A DNA stretch of 50,057 bases from Clostridia bacterium. Its GTDB lineage: Bacteria > Bacillota > Clostridia > Oscillospirales > Acutalibacteraceae. The notes below the pieces were generated by a model. The model saw nothing but the letters and a program-made list of their open reading frames with translations, made no database searches and was not told where the DNA came from. How positions within the stretch are numbered: position 1 is the stretch's first letter; each line of letters begins with the position of its first letter. Made by a program: the position numbers and the translations under genes. Shown piece by piece: positions 1 to 7,705 of this stretch. The stretch is taken from NCBI GenBank assembly GCA_017623235.1, contig JAGAPN010000073.1, forward strand, positions 1 through 50,057. The letters are read 5' to 3'.

Positions 1-1
1 A

Positions 2-136
2 ATTATGACCCACCGCTTCGCCTTTGCCCTTGTAAGACACAAAGTATTACTGCGGGCTTCAGGCTTTGCGGATGAGCCAAAATTTTCGGTTACAAAACTG
101 CTTGCACCTAAAAAAGATAAATTTTTAGTGGAATAA
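2..136 (+). CDS. C-terminal fragment of an unidentified protein
   Basis: An open frame enters from the left edge and runs 44 codons to a TAA at 134-136. The visible tail is basic and ends in KKDKFLVE. I do not recognise the family. A strong hairpin terminator follows within 12 bases, which supports this being the true 3' end of a plus-strand gene. The start and most of the protein lie outside the window. Confidence 0.5.
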   Translation: MMTHRFAFALVRHKVLLRASGFADEPKFSVTKLLAPKKDKFLVE

Positions 137-147
137 AAGGCAAAAAG

Positions 148-181
148 CCGTGGTAACGCTGACGCGTACCACGGCTTTTTA
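148..181 (+). terminator. Rho-independent terminator
   Basis: A perfect 13-bp stem (aaaagccgtggta paired with taccacggctttt) with an 11-base loop is followed by T residues. It closes the plus-strand gene whose tail precedes it and separates it from the convergent ddh gene. Confidence 0.8.
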
Positions 182-255
182 ACACATTAGGCCGCAAAAA
201 TTTACTTTTTTAGGCGGTTTATCCCTAACCGCAGCTCCCTCGGGTTCTTTTTTTG

Positions 256-1242
256 TTACAGTAATTCTTTTCGCAGCTGGGCGGCGGATTTTGGAGAGAG
301 ATATGCGGGAGGGATGTCGAAGACGGTCTTACAGCCTCTGCCGCCCTCACGCCACAGTCTTACGGCGGCGCGGCCGAAGGCCAGGATAACGCTGGCGGTA
401 AATTCGGGGTTGGAGTCCAGCTTCAGGCTGTACTCGATAACGTGGGTGTTTTCCTGCTGCCGGCCGGTTTTGCCGCTTCTTATAACGAAGCCTCCGTGGG
501 GAATGCCGCTGTGGTCCCTCTGCATTTCCTCCAAGGTGATAAAATGCACCACCGTGTCATAGTCGGCAAAATAGTTGGGCATAGTCTTAATTTCGTTTTC
601 AATTCTCTCTTTGTCGGCGCCCTCCTCGGCTACCACAAAGCACTCACGCAGATGCTTTTGTCTGGTGGTAAGGGCAGGGGCAGAGCCGCTTCTTACCGCC
701 TCCAGGGCCTCGGCTATGGGTATGGTGTACTGACGGCCGTCAACAACCCCCTCTACACGGCGGATAGCGTCGGAGTGACCCTGGCTTACCCCCTTGCCCC
801 AGAAGGTGTAGGTGTTGCCCTTAGGCAGAACAGCCTCGGCATAAAGACGGTTAAGGGAGAACATACCCGGGTCCCATCCGCAGGAGATAAGGGCCACCCT
901 GCCACCTTTTTGGGCGGCGGCATCCACAGCATCAAAGTGGGCGGGGATGTTGGCGTGGGTGTCAAAGCTGTCTATCAGGGTGAAATGCTCGGCATATTCG
1001 GGGGTCTGCTTCGGCAGGTCGGTGGCCGAACCGCCGCAGAGAATAAGCAGGTCGATTTCATCCTTGTGGTTTAAAATATCATCAATATGGTATACGGGCA
1101 CGCCGCTGTGAAGAATGGTGACGGTTTTGGGGTCACGACGGGTAAATACCGCCGCCAGCTCCATATCCTCGGCCTGCTTCAGGGCGCACTCAATGCCACG
1201 GCCCAGGTTGCCGTAGCCCAGAATACCAACTTTAATGCTCAT
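256..1242 (-). CDS. ddh: meso-diaminopimelate D-dehydrogenase
   Basis: This enzyme makes meso-diaminopimelate in one step by NADPH-dependent reductive amination of tetrahydrodipicolinate. The product feeds lysine synthesis and the peptidoglycan stem peptide. The 328-residue length is typical. The N-terminal Rossmann motif GILGYGNLGRG (residues 6-16) is followed by the family signatures SCGWDPGMFSLNR (about 119-131) and GKGVSQGHSDAIRR (about 149-162). The gene is monocistronic on minus. A perfect palindrome, aaaactgcagtttt (1261-1274), lies just upstream and could be an operator. Confidence is high from the whole-length match to the family pattern. Confidence 0.95.
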   Translation of the reverse strand: MSIKVGILGYGNLGRGIECALKQAEDMELAAVFTRRDPKTVTILHSGVPVYHIDDILNHKDEIDLLILCGGSATDLPKQTPEYAEHFTLIDSFDTHANIPAHFDAVDAAAQKGGRVALISCGWDPGMFSLNRLYAEAVLPKGNTYTFWGKGVSQGHSDAIRRVEGVVDGRQYTIPIAEALEAVRSGSAPALTTRQKHLRECFVVAEEGADKERIENEIKTMPNYFADYDTVVHFITLEEMQRDHSGIPHGGFVIRSGKTGRQQENTHVIEYSLKLDSNPEFTASVILAFGRAAVRLWREGGRGCKTVFDIPPAYLSPKSAAQLRKELL

Positions 1243-1316
1243 AATAAAGACTCCTTATATAAAACTGCAGTTTTATGATATGTTATTTTACCTCCATTAA
1301 CCCCCCAAGTCAAGAA

Positions 1317-1342
1317 AAAACCGCCTGTAAGGCGGTTTTTAA
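1317..1342. terminator. Bidirectional hairpin terminator
   Basis: The stem aaaaccgcc / ggcggtttt has a four-base loop, with A and T tracts on both sides. It overlaps the stop codon of the minus-strand DUF4250 gene and ends that unit. Confidence 0.7.
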
Positions 1343-1512
1343 ACGAACTTATTAAGTTTTCGGTCGTAGAGGTAGTCGATGTCGGCCAGGGTTTTTTCTA
1401 TACAGCCTCTGTCCTGACCTAAATCCTCACACAGAGCCTCCAGGCTTTCGTATTCGTCACGAAGCTTGGTGTTTATAAAGCTGAGCAGCATTACGGGGTC
1501 CTTGGGCAGCAC
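1339..1512 (-). CDS. DUF4250 domain protein
   Basis: This 57-codon gene starts with GTG at 1512, two bases after the stop of the PqqD-like gene. The GAGG at the end of that gene serves as its ribosome binding site. The product begins LPKDPVMLLSFINTKLRDEY, the characteristic start of the DUF4250 family, which is about 55-60 residues long. Function is unknown. It ends YLYDRKLNKFV, and its TAA lies inside the terminator hairpin. It is the third gene of a tight unit with an HprK-like ATPase and a PqqD-like protein. Confidence 0.8.
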   Translation of the reverse strand: MLPKDPVMLLSFINTKLRDEYESLEALCEDLGQDRGCIEKTLADIDYLYDRKLNKFV

Positions 1513-1514
1513 GG

Positions 1515-1781
1515 TTATTCCTCCGCCAGGCCCGAGGCCAGAAGCTCGGCCAGAAAGCCGTCGACGCTACGGGCGGCCTCTTCACGGGTGACCTCGTATT
1601 CGCCGAAGAATTTTGCCACGATTTCATCCCTGTCCAGTCCCTCGTTTACAAGGCCGAAGATAAAGGCGCCTGTGCCGTTAAGGGTAATGATGCCGTCGGT
1701 CTTTTCGCCTTCCTTTTCTACCGCAATAGCTACCGCCTTGTCGGCAACCTTTCTTACAACGTATTGGTTTTTAAGCTTCAT
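1515..1781 (-). CDS. PqqD family peptide-binding (RRE-type) protein
   Basis: This 88-residue protein has the PqqD pattern: an N-terminal beta region, then the helical core around LNGTGAFIFGLVNEGLDRDEI (about residues 34-54) and a C-terminal helix ending FLAELLASGLAEE. Relatives bind precursor peptides for modifying enzymes as RiPP recognition elements. No radical SAM enzyme or obvious precursor peptide lies nearby. One base separates it from the upstream HprK-like gene, so the two are translationally linked. The role here is unknown; peptide binding is inferred from the fold only. Confidence 0.8.
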   Translation of the reverse strand: MKLKNQYVVRKVADKAVAIAVEKEGEKTDGIITLNGTGAFIFGLVNEGLDRDEIVAKFFGEYEVTREEAARSVDGFLAELLASGLAEE

Positions 1782-1782
1782 A

Positions 1783-2487
1783 TTATTTCACCTCTAAAAT
1801 GGTACCGGCAGAAACCTCCGCCGCAGAAATATCGGTATTACAGTATATCTCCCACAGCCTGCAGTTTTTCACCGTAGCATCCAGCATATCCAGCACCTTT
1901 ATGATGTTGGCGCTGCCCTCGGGGATAATAACCTGCTCCAGCAGGTAGCTCACCGCCTTCTCGGGAGAAATGGGCACCGTTTTGTTTTCACCGCTTCTAC
2001 GGATAAAGCAAAGGTCGGTAAGGGCAACACGGTCGTTAAGGTTAAGCCCCTCCTTGCCGCACCAGGGGGTGCCGTAGGCCCAGGGAATACCCTCCTCCAG
2101 GCGGATAAAGGGCTTGTCGCCGTTTATTACCCGAAGACTGTCACCGAAAAGCTGCTTCCACAGCAGCATATGGGTGCTTTTGCCCGTGCCGCTTTTGGCC
2201 AGAAAGCCGATGCCGTGCCCCTCAAGGCTGAAGGTGGCCGAGTGGAGCATATAGCCCGAAAATTCGGGCAGACGGTGGCAAATTTTGCGGCAGACGGCAA
2301 TAGACTCAACGTAGCCGTCGCTAAAGGACTCGTCCAGACTCTCACGCTCGGCGGCCAGGTCGGCGTCCGAGGCCGAAACGGTAATATCTGCCTTGTCAAA
2401 ATCACAAAGATACGGCTTCAGCGACCCTGCAAGATAGTCGAAGCGGTTATTTATTTCAATATTCAGCTGTGCAATCCTGCATTTCAT
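1783..2487 (-). CDS. HPr kinase-like P-loop protein
   Basis: The 234-residue protein carries a Walker A motif AKSGTGKST (residues 97-105) followed by the INGDKPFIR strand, typical of HprK/PEP-carboxykinase-like NTPases. It lacks the N-terminal domain of true HPr kinase, which has about 310 residues. Proteins of this type are often found beside PqqD-like proteins in Clostridia, as here. The start is the ATG at 2487 with GGAG eight bases upstream. The substrate is unknown. It could phosphorylate a small protein or peptide, but this is an inference from fold and neighbours. Confidence 0.7.
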   Translation of the reverse strand: MKCRIAQLNIEINNRFDYLAGSLKPYLCDFDKADITVSASDADLAAERESLDESFSDGYVESIAVCRKICHRLPEFSGYMLHSATFSLEGHGIGFLAKSGTGKSTHMLLWKQLFGDSLRVINGDKPFIRLEEGIPWAYGTPWCGKEGLNLNDRVALTDLCFIRRSGENKTVPISPEKAVSYLLEQVIIPEGSANIIKVLDMLDATVKNCRLWEIYCNTDISAAEVSAGTILEVK

Positions 2488-2561
2488 AGTAAAACTCCAA
2501 AAGTGTATTCCTATTAATGATAATCCAAAAGCCGCAATTTGTCAAGGCAGAGGGGACAGAA

Positions 2562-2591
2562 GGAAAAAACACCCTGCCGTTTCGGCAGGGT
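2562..2591 (-). terminator. Terminator of the GH4 gene
   Basis: Read on minus, accctgcc / ggcagggt forms a stem with a short loop and is followed by a T-rich tract (2570-2562). It begins eight bases after the GH4 stop codon. Confidence 0.8.
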
Positions 2592-2598
2592 AAAAACG

Positions 2599-3984
2599 TT
2601 AAAGCTTATAATCGGTAAGGTATGCCTTGGTGTTTTGGCACATCTCGTCAAAGAGCCTTCTGGCATCCTCCATAGAGCAGGTAACCAGGGGGTCGTTTGC
2701 AAAGGCCGTAAATATTTTCTCCACGTCCCTCTCGGCAATAGCCTCAGACACAACCTCCTGCTCGGCGCAGATGCGGGAAACCAGGGGATAAATCTCCTTG
2801 GGGATGGGGCCTGCAAATACGGGGTCAAGGCTGCCTGCACGGAATACGGCGTTGGTTTCAACAACGGCGCCTATGGGCAGGTTGGGAATCTGGCCACGGT
2901 TGGGCAGGTTAACGTTGGTAACCAGCTCGCAAAGGCCCAACAGAGCCCTCATCTGCATAACGCCCTCTTCGTCGGTGTTCTTGATAACCACCTCGTCCTC
3001 GCCGCTTACAAGGCGGGCGCTGCGGGCCAGACGGGCCTCAAGGTCGGCCTTTCTCCAGGCAACGGTGGTAAGACCGAAGTGCATCTCCTTAACCCTTTCG
3101 GGACTTTCAAGATACCACTTGCCCTCGCAGAACTCGGCCAGGTGGCGGTCGCCTGCGGCGGCAATATAGCCGTATTTACTGAAGAGGTCAAACTTAACCT
3201 TCTGGTCGCTGGCAAAGGAGTTGTTCATCCAGTGGTCGGTCTTGTGGGTAAAGCCGTCGGGATGAGCATCAACAAATTCCTTATAAAGGGGGAACAGGTC
3301 CATATCCCTGTACTTTGCGGCGGTAAGCCAGGTGAAGTGGTTTACGGCAACCGGGTTAACCTTTATCTCGTGGCGGTTTGGACGCTCAAGGTCGGTGGTT
3401 TCCTTAATCATATCACAGAGGATATGCTGGGTGCCGAAGACCTCGTGGCAGCAGCCGAAGGCCTTAATCTCGGGGAATACCCTATAGAGGGTGCGCACAC
3501 AAAGGGTCATAGGGTTGGTGTAGTTTATTACCCAGGCGTCGGGACAATGCTCTTTAATTTTCTCGGCAATATACTCGTACATAGGGATTGTTCTCATAGC
3601 GCGGACAATTCCGCCGGGGCCCGAGGTATCGCCTACCGACTGGTAAATACCGTACTTTTCGGGGGTGTGTACGTCCGACTCCATTTCGTCAAAGGTGCCG
3701 GGCAGAATGGAGATTATTACGAAATCGGCGTCGGTAAGAGCCTCCCCAATGGTTTCAACAGCCTTATAATTCCAGGTGGTTTTAGCCCCCTCGGCCGAGT
3801 TGAACTTGTTGCCGATAATCTCGTTGTTTTTGGCAGCCTCAAGGTCAATGTCGTACAGATAGACGTCGCCGCTGATGTCGTCATAGGACACAAGGTCGCT
3901 CATAAGACCCCAGGCCCAGCCACGGGAGCCGCCGCCGATATATGCAATTTTAACGTTTTCTACCTTGTTTTCGGTGTATTTCAT
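2599..3984 (-). CDS. GH4 family glycosidase, alpha-galacturonidase-like
   Basis: Family 4 glycosidases cleave glycosides by an NAD- and Mn-dependent redox mechanism. The 461-residue protein shows the Rossmann motif IAYIGGGSRGW (13-23), NYTNPM (154-159), the metal-binding cysteine in CCHEV (178-182) and VNHFTW (214-219). The CHEV form of the metal motif is, as I recall, that of the LplD/PalA alpha-galacturonidase branch rather than the CHSV alpha-glucosidase/galactosidase branch. The substrate call rests on that alone. The start ATG at 3984 has AAAGGAG upstream. The AraC regulator 92 bases upstream on the same strand probably controls it. A pectin or uronide substrate would fit the KDG-type kinase near 36-37 kb, but that gene is distant. 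Confidence 0.85.
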   Translation of the reverse strand: MKYTENKVENVKIAYIGGGSRGWAWGLMSDLVSYDDISGDVYLYDIDLEAAKNNEIIGNKFNSAEGAKTTWNYKAVETIGEALTDADFVIISILPGTFDEMESDVHTPEKYGIYQSVGDTSGPGGIVRAMRTIPMYEYIAEKIKEHCPDAWVINYTNPMTLCVRTLYRVFPEIKAFGCCHEVFGTQHILCDMIKETTDLERPNRHEIKVNPVAVNHFTWLTAAKYRDMDLFPLYKEFVDAHPDGFTHKTDHWMNNSFASDQKVKFDLFSKYGYIAAAGDRHLAEFCEGKWYLESPERVKEMHFGLTTVAWRKADLEARLARSARLVSGEDEVVIKNTDEEGVMQMRALLGLCELVTNVNLPNRGQIPNLPIGAVVETNAVFRAGSLDPVFAGPIPKEIYPLVSRICAEQEVVSEAIAERDVEKIFTAFANDPLVTCSMEDARRLFDEMCQNTKAYLTDYKL

Positions 3985-4076
3985 AAAAAATCACTCCTTT
4001 GTTTTTCAGTATACTATATATAAAAAACTTTTTCCTTTGTATTTTTGCGGTAAACGGGTAATTTATTGATGTGTTT

Positions 4077-4889
4077 TCAGCGAGTGTTGCCGTTGTTTTT
4101 TCTGAAAACGGTGGGTCTGCAGCCGCATTTTGAAAGAAAGAGATTAGAAAAATAGTGCAGGTCGTCGTAGCCCACGGCGCGGGCCACCTCTCCCACCGCC
4201 ATTTTGGTGTAGGAAAGCAGGAATTTGGCCTTTTGCAGCTTGCGGTCAAGCTGGTAGGCATAGGGGGTAATGCCGAACTCCCGAAGAAATAGCTTTTGAC
4301 AGTAATCGGGGGAGCGAAAGACGATTTTTGAAAGCTCGGCCGCCGAAACCGAGCGGTCAATATTCATATCAAGAAAGTTTTTAAGGGCAAGGGCCTCGTC
4401 GCTGTAGCGGGTTTCGGCCACCGCCACCGACAGGCGGGATATTATCTCGGTAAGCAGGCCCTGCAGGCGGCATTGCATCTCCACCTCGGACATATCCGAG
4501 TGGATGATTACGGTTATCTCCTCAAAAAGGCTTTTTAGTCCGTGGCCGCCGAAGATAAGCTTGCCCGTAAGGCCGAAGGCCGCCACCAGCTGCTCGCAGA
4601 GGGGGCCCGAAATATTCATAAAAATCTTGGTGAAGGGGTTTTCTTGGTCGGCAAAATACCGCTGGTCGGCCCCCTGGGGAAGAAAATATATCATATCCTT
4701 GTATACAGGTCGGAGCTGACCGTTTATCTCTACGTAGCCCTCACCGTCGGTAATATACTCGATTACCGCCACGTCGGAGGCAGGGCGGTGTGTATAGTAG
4801 GAGGGGTCGGGGTAGGTGACCCCTGCAAGGCAGATGTGAAGAGGGGCGTTATCCTCGGGGGGAAGAAAGGGCTTTAAAAACTCGTTCAA
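4077..4889 (-). CDS. AraC family transcriptional regulator
   Basis: The 270-residue protein has an N-terminal cupin-like sensing half (VEINGQLRPVYKDMIYFLPQG, about residues 53-73) and a C-terminal pair of helix-turn-helix motifs (SAAELSKIVFRSPDYCQKLF, then KMAVGEVARAVGYDDLHYFSNLF). This is the layout of sugar-responsive AraC activators. It lies upstream of the GH4 gene and divergent from the DUF4965 gene, with a dyad between them, so both are likely targets. The ligand is unknown. Confidence 0.9.
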   Translation of the reverse strand: MNEFLKPFLPPEDNAPLHICLAGVTYPDPSYYTHRPASDVAVIEYITDGEGYVEINGQLRPVYKDMIYFLPQGADQRYFADQENPFTKIFMNISGPLCEQLVAAFGLTGKLIFGGHGLKSLFEEITVIIHSDMSEVEMQCRLQGLLTEIISRLSVAVAETRYSDEALALKNFLDMNIDRSVSAAELSKIVFRSPDYCQKLFLREFGITPYAYQLDRKLQKAKFLLSYTKMAVGEVARAVGYDDLHYFSNLFLSKCGCRPTVFRKNNGNTR

Positions 4890-4925
4890 CTTATTTTCCT
4901 CACTTTTACAATTAAAATACTTATT

Positions 4926-4959
4926 TAATTGGTGTGTATAACTTATTATACTACAATTA
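4926..4959. promoter_or_regulatory. Nested dyad in the AraC/DUF4965 divergent region
   Basis: An outer inverted repeat, taattg (4926-4931) with caatta (4954-4959), encloses an inner one, gtataa (4936-4941) with ttatac (4946-4951). The inner right arm overlaps TATACT (4947-4952), a candidate -10 for the plus-strand gene. The position between an AraC gene and a divergent catabolic gene suggests an operator. No good -35 box is visible, as expected for an activator-dependent promoter. Confidence 0.4.
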
Positions 4960-4986
4960 ATAAGCTATATCAAGGAGGAAAAAGCT

Positions 4987-6873
4987 ATGAAAATGCGTCC
5001 ACCCGCAACACCTATTATTAATATTGACCCCTATTTCTCGGTATGGGCCGAGGAATCGGTGCTTAATAACACCGTTCATTGGACGGGAAAACCCAACACC
5101 ATCCGCGGCAGGGTCTTTGTAGACGGCGAGGAATATCATTTCCTCGGCGATAAGGGCGGCAAGCCGGATATGGAGATAGAAAACATATCCGTAGATGCCC
5201 ATTCTACCGTTATTACATATAAAAATAACGCCATCCGCCTGGTTGCCCACTTTACCTCTCCCACCCTGGTAGAGGACCTTTATTACGCCTCCCGTCCCGT
5301 TGCCTACTGCAAGGTAAGCTATGAGAGCCTGGACGGCCTGGCCCACGAGGTAAAGGTTAAATTCTCGGTTTCCGAGGAGCTGGTGCTGAACAAGCGTGGC
5401 GAGGGCCGTGCCTACAGCCAGCCTGTAAAGGTAGAGGGAGTTTCTGCCCAGCGTATGGGTAAGGGCGAGCAGAGGGTGCTTCACAGAAGCGGTGACGATA
5501 TCCGTATAGATTGGGGATATTTTTATCTGGGCGTTAAGGGTGAGGCTGCCCTTGGCAACGAGGTGTACAGAGATATGTATGCCGTTTACGCCACTGCCGA
5601 GCTTAAAAGCGAGGCCCTTTTCCTCTTTGCCTACGATGATATAGACAGTATTCAGTATTTTGGTAAAAACCTTAAGGCTTACTGGAAAAAGGACGGCAAA
5701 ACCATAGAGGAGGCTATTGCCGAGGCCGCAAAGGATTATGATGCTCTGCTGGCCCGCTGTGATGAGTTTTCAAATAAGCTTTGGGATGAGGCTACCGCCT
5801 GCGGCGGTGAAAAATATGCCGAGCTGCTGCAGCTGGCCCTCCGCCAGGTAATGGCCGCCCACAAGCTGGTTGTAGATGAAGAGGGTAACAACCTTTATAT
5901 CTCCAAGGAGTGCTACTCCAACGGCTGCGCCGCTACGGTAGACGTTACCTACCCCTCGGCTCCTATGTTCCTGAAATATAACCCCGAGCTGCTTAAGGGT
6001 ATGCTCCGTCCCGTAATGCGCTACGCCGCCTCCGAGGAGTGGGATTACGATTTCGCCCCCCACGACGTAGGTCAGTACCCCCTGCTTAACGGCCAGGTTT
6101 ACGGCGTCAGAAGAAAGCCCGACGGTACTGTTGAAAAGAACTACAATATGCAGATGCCAGTTGAAGAATGCGGCAATATGATTATTCTTTTTGCCGCCAT
6201 CTGCGATGCCGATAACAGCGCCGATTTTGTCAGACCCTATATGGATACCGTAAGGGAATGGAGCCGTTACCTTATAAAGTACGGCCTTGACCCCGAAAAC
6301 CAGCTCTGCACCGATGATTTCGCAGGCCACCTTGCCCACAACGTAAACCTTTCAATTAAGGCGGTTATGGGTATTGCAGGCTACGCCCGCATCCTTGAGA
6401 GGTTGGGCGAAACCGCCGAGGCCGATAAGATGATGGCCACCGCCCGTGAGTATGCCGCGTCTATTATGGAGAGGGCCAAGAATTCCGACGGCAGCTACCG
6501 TCTGGCCTTTGACAGACCCGAAACCTTCTCCCTTAAGTATAACTCGGTATGGGATAAGCTTTGGGGAACGGGCCTCTTTACCGAGGAGTTTTATAAGGGT
6601 GAGATAGCCCGCTATAAGAAGGAGCTTCTGCCTTATGGCGTGCCCCTGGATTCCAGAGAAAGATATACCAAGTCCGACTGGCTGGTATGGGCCGCCTGCC
6701 TGGCCGAGGACAAAGAGGATTTTGAAATTCTTACCGCCTCCCTCTGGTCGGCCTATAACACAATGCGTACCTTCGTTCCTATGACCGATTGGTACTACTG
6801 CGACACCTCCCACATGAAGGGCTTCCGCCACAGAACGGTACAGGGCGGCCTCTTTATAAAGCTGATGTTTTGA
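4987..6873 (+). CDS. Glutaminase A-like (DUF5127/DUF4965/DUF1793) family protein
   Basis: The 628-residue protein has a beta-rich N-terminal half and a helical C-terminal barrel. The pattern NLYISKECYSNGCAATVDV (about 307-325), DVTYPSAPMFLKYNP and the C-terminal MTDWYYCDTSHMKGFRHRTVQGG match the family annotated after fungal glutaminase A. Biochemistry of bacterial members is sparse, and the helical toroid is also common in glycosidases. Given the GH4, SGNH hydrolase and AraC neighbours, a glycan-active role is at least as likely as glutamine hydrolysis. No signal peptide is present, so it acts in the cytoplasm. AAGGAGG precedes the ATG. The SGNH gene follows after 16 bases. Confidence 0.8.
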   Translation: MKMRPPATPIINIDPYFSVWAEESVLNNTVHWTGKPNTIRGRVFVDGEEYHFLGDKGGKPDMEIENISVDAHSTVITYKNNAIRLVAHFTSPTLVEDLYYASRPVAYCKVSYESLDGLAHEVKVKFSVSEELVLNKRGEGRAYSQPVKVEGVSAQRMGKGEQRVLHRSGDDIRIDWGYFYLGVKGEAALGNEVYRDMYAVYATAELKSEALFLFAYDDIDSIQYFGKNLKAYWKKDGKTIEEAIAEAAKDYDALLARCDEFSNKLWDEATACGGEKYAELLQLALRQVMAAHKLVVDEEGNNLYISKECYSNGCAATVDVTYPSAPMFLKYNPELLKGMLRPVMRYAASEEWDYDFAPHDVGQYPLLNGQVYGVRRKPDGTVEKNYNMQMPVEECGNMIILFAAICDADNSADFVRPYMDTVREWSRYLIKYGLDPENQLCTDDFAGHLAHNVNLSIKAVMGIAGYARILERLGETAEADKMMATAREYAASIMERAKNSDGSYRLAFDRPETFSLKYNSVWDKLWGTGLFTEEFYKGEIARYKKELLPYGVPLDSRERYTKSDWLVWAACLAEDKEDFEILTASLWSAYNTMRTFVPMTDWYYCDTSHMKGFRHRTVQGGLFIKLMF

Positions 6874-6889
6874 AAAGGATGATAGATAA

Positions 6890-7516
6890 ATGAAAAGCGT
6901 ACTGCTTTTAGGAGATTCTATCCGTGCGGGCTACGATAAGTCGGTGGCCGCCAGCCTGGAGGGCAAGGCAGGGGTATATTTCCCGAAGGAAAACTGCCGC
7001 TTTGCCGCCTATATGCTGCGCCAGCTCCACGAGTACAAAAGCCTGGTGCCCGAGGGCAGGGTAGACGTCCTGCACTGGAACGCAGGCCTTTGGGATTGCC
7101 TGCGCCTCTTCGGTGAGGAGCCCCAGACCCCTATCGAGGTCTACAAATATTATATAGACCGCCTTTGTGTGCGAATAAAAAAGCTTTTCCCCGAGGCTAA
7201 GGTGATTTTTGCCACCTCCACAGCGGTACAGACCGAGAAAATGAACCCCAACTTTATCCGCTATAACGAGGATACCGAGGCCTATAATGCGGCGGCGGTA
7301 GAGATTGTAAAAAGCTACGGCTTTGAGGTCAACGACCTTTACGCCCTTTCTCTCACCCTGCCTGCCGAGGCCCATTCAGATCCGGTGCATTACTACACCC
7401 CCCTGGGCACCCACGCCTTTACCGACGGGGTGCTGGCCTATCTGCTGCCGGCTCTGGGCATCGACGAGGCCGAATACAAGGAAAATCTTCACACCGATAA
7501 ACCTGTAGGAATATAG
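6890..7516 (+). CDS. SGNH/GDSL family hydrolase
   Basis: The 208-residue protein starts VLLLGDSIRAGYDKSV, the GDS block I that carries the nucleophilic serine. It has an asparagine in HWNAGLWDC (block III region), and DPVHYYTPLGTHAFTDGVLAYL carries the C-terminal Asp and His. This is the esterase/deacetylase fold. It lacks a signal peptide and is in an operon with the preceding DUF4965 gene (16-base gap), so deacylation of an imported sugar or oligosaccharide is a reasonable inference. The exact substrate is unknown. Confidence 0.85.
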   Translation: MKSVLLLGDSIRAGYDKSVAASLEGKAGVYFPKENCRFAAYMLRQLHEYKSLVPEGRVDVLHWNAGLWDCLRLFGEEPQTPIEVYKYYIDRLCVRIKKLFPEAKVIFATSTAVQTEKMNPNFIRYNEDTEAYNAAAVEIVKSYGFEVNDLYALSLTLPAEAHSDPVHYYTPLGTHAFTDGVLAYLLPALGIDEAEYKENLHTDKPVGI

Positions 7517-7521
7517 AAAAA

Positions 7522-7552
7522 GCCGCCGTCCCAAGGGATGGCGGTCTTATTT
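7522..7552 (+). terminator. Terminator after the SGNH gene
   Basis: An 11-bp stem with two G-U pairs (7522-7532 with 7535-7545) is followed by cttatttt. It begins five bases after the SGNH stop codon. Confidence 0.65.
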
Positions 7553-7605
7553 TCAGCAAAGGTCAGGGAAAGTCAAAAAATTTACATATTTTTCACATTT
7601 ACCTA

Positions 7606-7634
7606 TTGACATTGGGGCAGGGAAGTGGTAAATT
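7606..7634 (+). promoter_or_regulatory. Vegetative promoter of the heat-shock operon
   Basis: TTGACA at 7606-7611 and TAAATT at 7629-7634 are separated by 17 bases. The CIRCE element begins 11 bases downstream, the usual arrangement for HrcA repression. Confidence 0.85.
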
Positions 7635-7645
7635 ATTATTGCGAG

Positions 7646-7672
7646 TTAGCACTCTGGTGTTTAGAGTGCTAA
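7646..7672. promoter_or_regulatory. CIRCE operator for HrcA
   Basis: TTAGCACTC (7646-7654), nine bases, then GAGTGCTAA (7664-7672) is an exact copy of the CIRCE consensus. HrcA binds it and represses the downstream operon until heat or unfolded protein titrates GroEL. It lies between the promoter and hrcA, so hrcA is autoregulated. Confidence 0.97.
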
Positions 7673-7705
7673 CGAGTGGTACATAATAAGGATAGAGGTG
7701 ACAGA

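Noticed and set aside
1515..2487. RiPP biosynthetic cluster
   Set aside because: The PqqD-like protein is present, but there is no radical SAM, cyclase, peptidase or transporter, and no convincing precursor peptide.
2539..4023. A 494-codon plus-strand open frame antisense to the GH4 gene, longer than the gene itself
   Set aside because: Its translation has no recognisable domain and is rich in Gly/Val/Ala as expected for a codon-bias shadow. The minus-strand frame has clear GH4 motifs, a ribosome binding site and a terminator.
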